Source of the DNA: Candidatus Stercoripulliclostridium merdigallinarum
Lineage (GTDB): Bacteria; Bacillota; Clostridia; Christensenellales; DTU072
Direction: 5' to 3'
Assembly (NCBI GenBank): GCA_018714575.1
Contig: DVNF01000059.1
Location: forward strand, 1 to 8,764
DNA length: 8,764 nucleotides
The position numbers were made by a program, and so were the translations under genes. Within the stretch, counting starts at the first letter, position 1. Every line of letters starts with the position of its first letter. The notes beneath the pieces are model-generated. The model did not search any database. It had not been told where the DNA came from and worked only from the letters and a program-made list of their open reading frames with translations. Positions 7,355 through 8,764 of the stretch are shown here, one piece after another.

Positions 7355-7383
7355 ATTATAAACCATACGCGCGTGCAAGTCAA
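7355..7383 (-). promoter_or_regulatory. Sigma-A type promoter of the transporter-methyltransferase unit
   Basis: On the minus strand the -35 box TTGACT (7383-7378) and a perfect -10 box TATAAT (7360-7355) are separated by exactly 17 bases. Transcription would start near 7348, giving a leader of about 35 bases that contains the AAGGAGG ribosome site. Confidence 0.85.
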
Positions 7384-7392
7384 CATTTTCAG

Positions 7393-7407
7393 CGCCGTTA
7401 ACCGGCG
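7393..7407. repeat. Small inverted repeat between the divergent promoters
   Basis: CGCCG-TTAAC-CGGCG forms a 5-bp GC stem with a 5-base loop, placed upstream of both divergent -35 boxes. It has no T-tract, so it is not a terminator. It may be a protein-binding site or chance. Confidence 0.3.
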
Positions 7408-7444
7408 GAAAGGCTAAGGCAGCCGCTATGCGACCGAAAGCCGA

Positions 7445-7473
7445 TTGACACCGAGTCCGACGAATGATATATT
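7445..7473 (+). promoter_or_regulatory. Sigma-A type promoter of the punA-add operon
   Basis: A perfect -35 box TTGACA (7445-7450) is followed after 17 bases by TATATT (7468-7473). The start would be near 7480, leaving a leader of only about 15 bases that still includes the AGGAGG site. It diverges from the transporter promoter, with about 61 bp between the two -35 boxes. Confidence 0.85.
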
Positions 7474-7484
7474 GATTCCGTAAC

Positions 7485-7490
7485 AGGAGG
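7485..7490 (+). promoter_or_regulatory. Ribosome binding site of punA
   Basis: AGGAGG lies 4 bases before the ATG at 7495. The spacing is slightly short, but the match to the anti-Shine-Dalgarno is perfect. Confidence 0.85.
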
Positions 7491-7494
7491 CGTT

Positions 7495-8322
7495 ATGCAT
7501 ACTCGTTTGCAGGAAGAATCGAAGAAATTGACGGAAGCCGCGGCGGAATTAAGGAAGCGCTTGCCCGGCATTCCCGACGTAGCGGTAGTGTTGGGAACGG
7601 GCTTGGGCGGTTTTGCCGAACAATTTCCGACAGTCGTACCGTATACCGAAATTCCGTGGTTGGTGCCGTCGACGGTCAGCGGTCACCGCGGCGCTTTCGC
7701 TATGGGCGCCGTCGGAGGCAAAAAAGTGCTGGCGATGACGGGCAGAGTGCATTATTACGAAGGCTATACCGCGGCGGAAGTCGTTCGTCCAGTCCGCGTC
7801 ATGGCGATGACGGGAGTTAAAAAGCTGATTTTGACCAACGTATCGGGAGGTATCGACGAAACGCTTCCGATAGGATATCCCGTTATGTTGTCCGGGCATA
7901 TCGCATGTTTGATGCCGTCGCCGCTAAGGGGACGAAACGTCGACGAATTGGGAGTACGCTTTCCCGATATGAGCGAGGTCTATTCCCGCAGGATCCGTAA
8001 TATCGCAAAAGAAATTTATGCCGATCTGGGTATGGAATACCGCGAAGGAGTATATATCCAGGCTCCCGGTCCGCAATACGAAACGCCGGAAGAAATCGCC
8101 GCATTCAGGATCTGGGGAGCGGATATGGTGGGAATGTCCACCGCGATAGAAGCCATAGCCGCGCGCCACGCGGGTATGGAGGTCGCCGCGGTCAGTCTGA
8201 TCTCCAACCCCGCCGCCGGGATCGGAAAACACGAACTCAATCACGAGGAAGTAAAGGCCGCCGCAACCGTGGGCGCACAGCGATTCAACGCGCTGATCGC
8301 AGAATTGGTACGCAGGATATGA
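7495..8322 (+). CDS. punA: Purine nucleoside phosphorylase, trimeric (PunA/PNP) type
   Basis: The enzyme cleaves inosine and guanosine with phosphate to a purine base and (deoxy)ribose-1-phosphate in the cytoplasm. The 275-residue protein is full length for the trimeric family. In order it shows GTGLGG (34-39) and SGHRG (62-66) for phosphate, GRVHYYEGY (83-91), TNVSGG (114-119), PGPQYET (191-197), GMSTAIEAIAARHAGMEV (213-230) and SLISN (234-238). Glu196 and Asn238 correspond to human PNP Glu201 and Asn243, the residues that select 6-oxopurines, so adenosine should be a poor substrate. It has its own promoter and AGGAGG site, and its stop codon overlaps the start of the adenosine deaminase gene. 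An MTA-phosphorylase-like activity is less likely given Glu196/Asn238. Confidence 0.95.
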   Translation: MHTRLQEESKKLTEAAAELRKRLPGIPDVAVVLGTGLGGFAEQFPTVVPYTEIPWLVPSTVSGHRGAFAMGAVGGKKVLAMTGRVHYYEGYTAAEVVRPVRVMAMTGVKKLILTNVSGGIDETLPIGYPVMLSGHIACLMPSPLRGRNVDELGVRFPDMSEVYSRRIRNIAKEIYADLGMEYREGVYIQAPGPQYETPEEIAAFRIWGADMVGMSTAIEAIAARHAGMEVAAVSLISNPAAGIGKHELNHEEVKAAATVGAQRFNALIAELVRRI

Positions 8323-8764
8323 TAGAATTACATTTGCATCTGGACGGCTCGTTGTCGGCGGAAGAATTAGGGGTGATAAAGCAAAAATTTTATCGCGGCG
8401 AGGAAATACCTTTTTCCCCCGTGCGCTTTGACGGGCGCGGAGGACTACCCGGTTATTTACAATGTTTCAGGTATCCGTTATCGTTATTGCGGAAACCCGA
8501 AAGCGTATATTTTGCGATAAAAACTTTATCCGAAAGACTACATTCCGAAGGCGTAAAATACTGCGAGATACGCTTTGCTCCGGCGCTGTCGAAGGGCAAG
8601 GCCACTATCGGAGAAATCGCCGACGCTGCCGAAGCGGCGGTATGGGAATTGAACGGAGAGGGCATATATACGGGCGTGATTTTTTGCTGTATGCGCGGCG
8701 CGGATATTGCCGAAAACATGTCGGTAGCAAAGCTTGTCGCCGAAAAGGTAGCAAACGGGAAAGG
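8319..8764 (+). CDS. add: Adenosine deaminase family protein (3' partial)
   Basis: The deaminase converts adenosine or deoxyadenosine to inosine or deoxyinosine and ammonia, using one zinc ion. The frame opens with ATG at 8319, sharing ATGA with the punA stop, and stays open for 148 codons to the window end; a normal enzyme has about 330-350 residues. The N-terminus MIELHLHLDGSL carries the metal-binding His5 and His7 of the family's HxHLDG motif. FRYPLSLLRKPESV, GVKYCEIRFAPALSKGK (79-95) and GVIFCCMRG (119-127) match conserved blocks. The later zinc and catalytic residues lie outside the window. Only a weak AGGA lies one base before the ATG, so translational coupling to punA is likely. Adenine deaminase or an ADA-like protein with another amine substrate cannot be excluded from this fragment. 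Confidence 0.88.
   Translation, partial: MIELHLHLDGSLSAEELGVIKQKFYRGEEIPFSPVRFDGRGGLPGYLQCFRYPLSLLRKPESVYFAIKTLSERLHSEGVKYCEIRFAPALSKGKATIGEIADAAEAAVWELNGEGIYTGVIFCCMRGADIAENMSVAKLVAEKVANGK

Noticed and set aside
7463..7479. GAAT...ATTC symmetry around the punA -10 box as an operator
   Set aside because: The arms are only four bases and the interior does not pair. Chance is the simpler explanation.

Overview
The window shows about 8.8 kb of compact bacterial chromosome with no mobile-element, rRNA, tRNA or CRISPR signal. Consensus TTGACA/TATAAT-type promoters, AGGAGG ribosome sites and Firmicutes-like protein sequences suggest an anaerobic Clostridia-type member of the Bacillota. This is an inference from sequence character; no marker gene fixes the lineage.

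Left part (1-4383, plus strand). The window opens inside a carbamoyl-phosphate synthase large chain (CarB) that lacks only about its first 47 codons. Its reading frame does not stop at the usual CarB C-terminus. It runs, with a linker of only a few residues, into a full-length diaminopimelate-epimerase (DapF) fold. That domain keeps most ligand-binding residues but carries serine in place of both catalytic cysteines. The CarB allosteric (MGS-like) domain between the two has also lost its phosphate-binding threonines. This fused, apparently re-purposed C-terminal half is the most unusual thing in the window. A YbaK-type Cys-tRNA deacylase gene follows 29 bp downstream and is probably co-transcribed.

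Middle (4402-7313, minus strand). Two genes lie convergent to the first block. A GPH-family sugar-type MFS symporter with an acidic C-terminal tail comes first in transcription order. A THUMP-domain rRNA methyltransferase (YpsC/RlmL family) follows 17 bp later. The transporter has a textbook promoter, and a LacI/CcpA-type palindrome lies on its predicted transcription start, which suggests carbon-source control.

Right part (7445-8764, plus strand). A second strong promoter, divergent from the transporter's, drives a trimeric purine nucleoside phosphorylase. That gene overlaps by ATGA an adenosine deaminase gene cut off by the window end. The phosphorylase has 6-oxopurine specificity residues, so the deaminase would supply it with inosine. 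Together they form a purine-nucleoside salvage operon. The ribose-1-phosphate released, and the neighbouring carbon-regulated transporter, would fit a catabolic role, but the transporter's substrate cannot be read from sequence.
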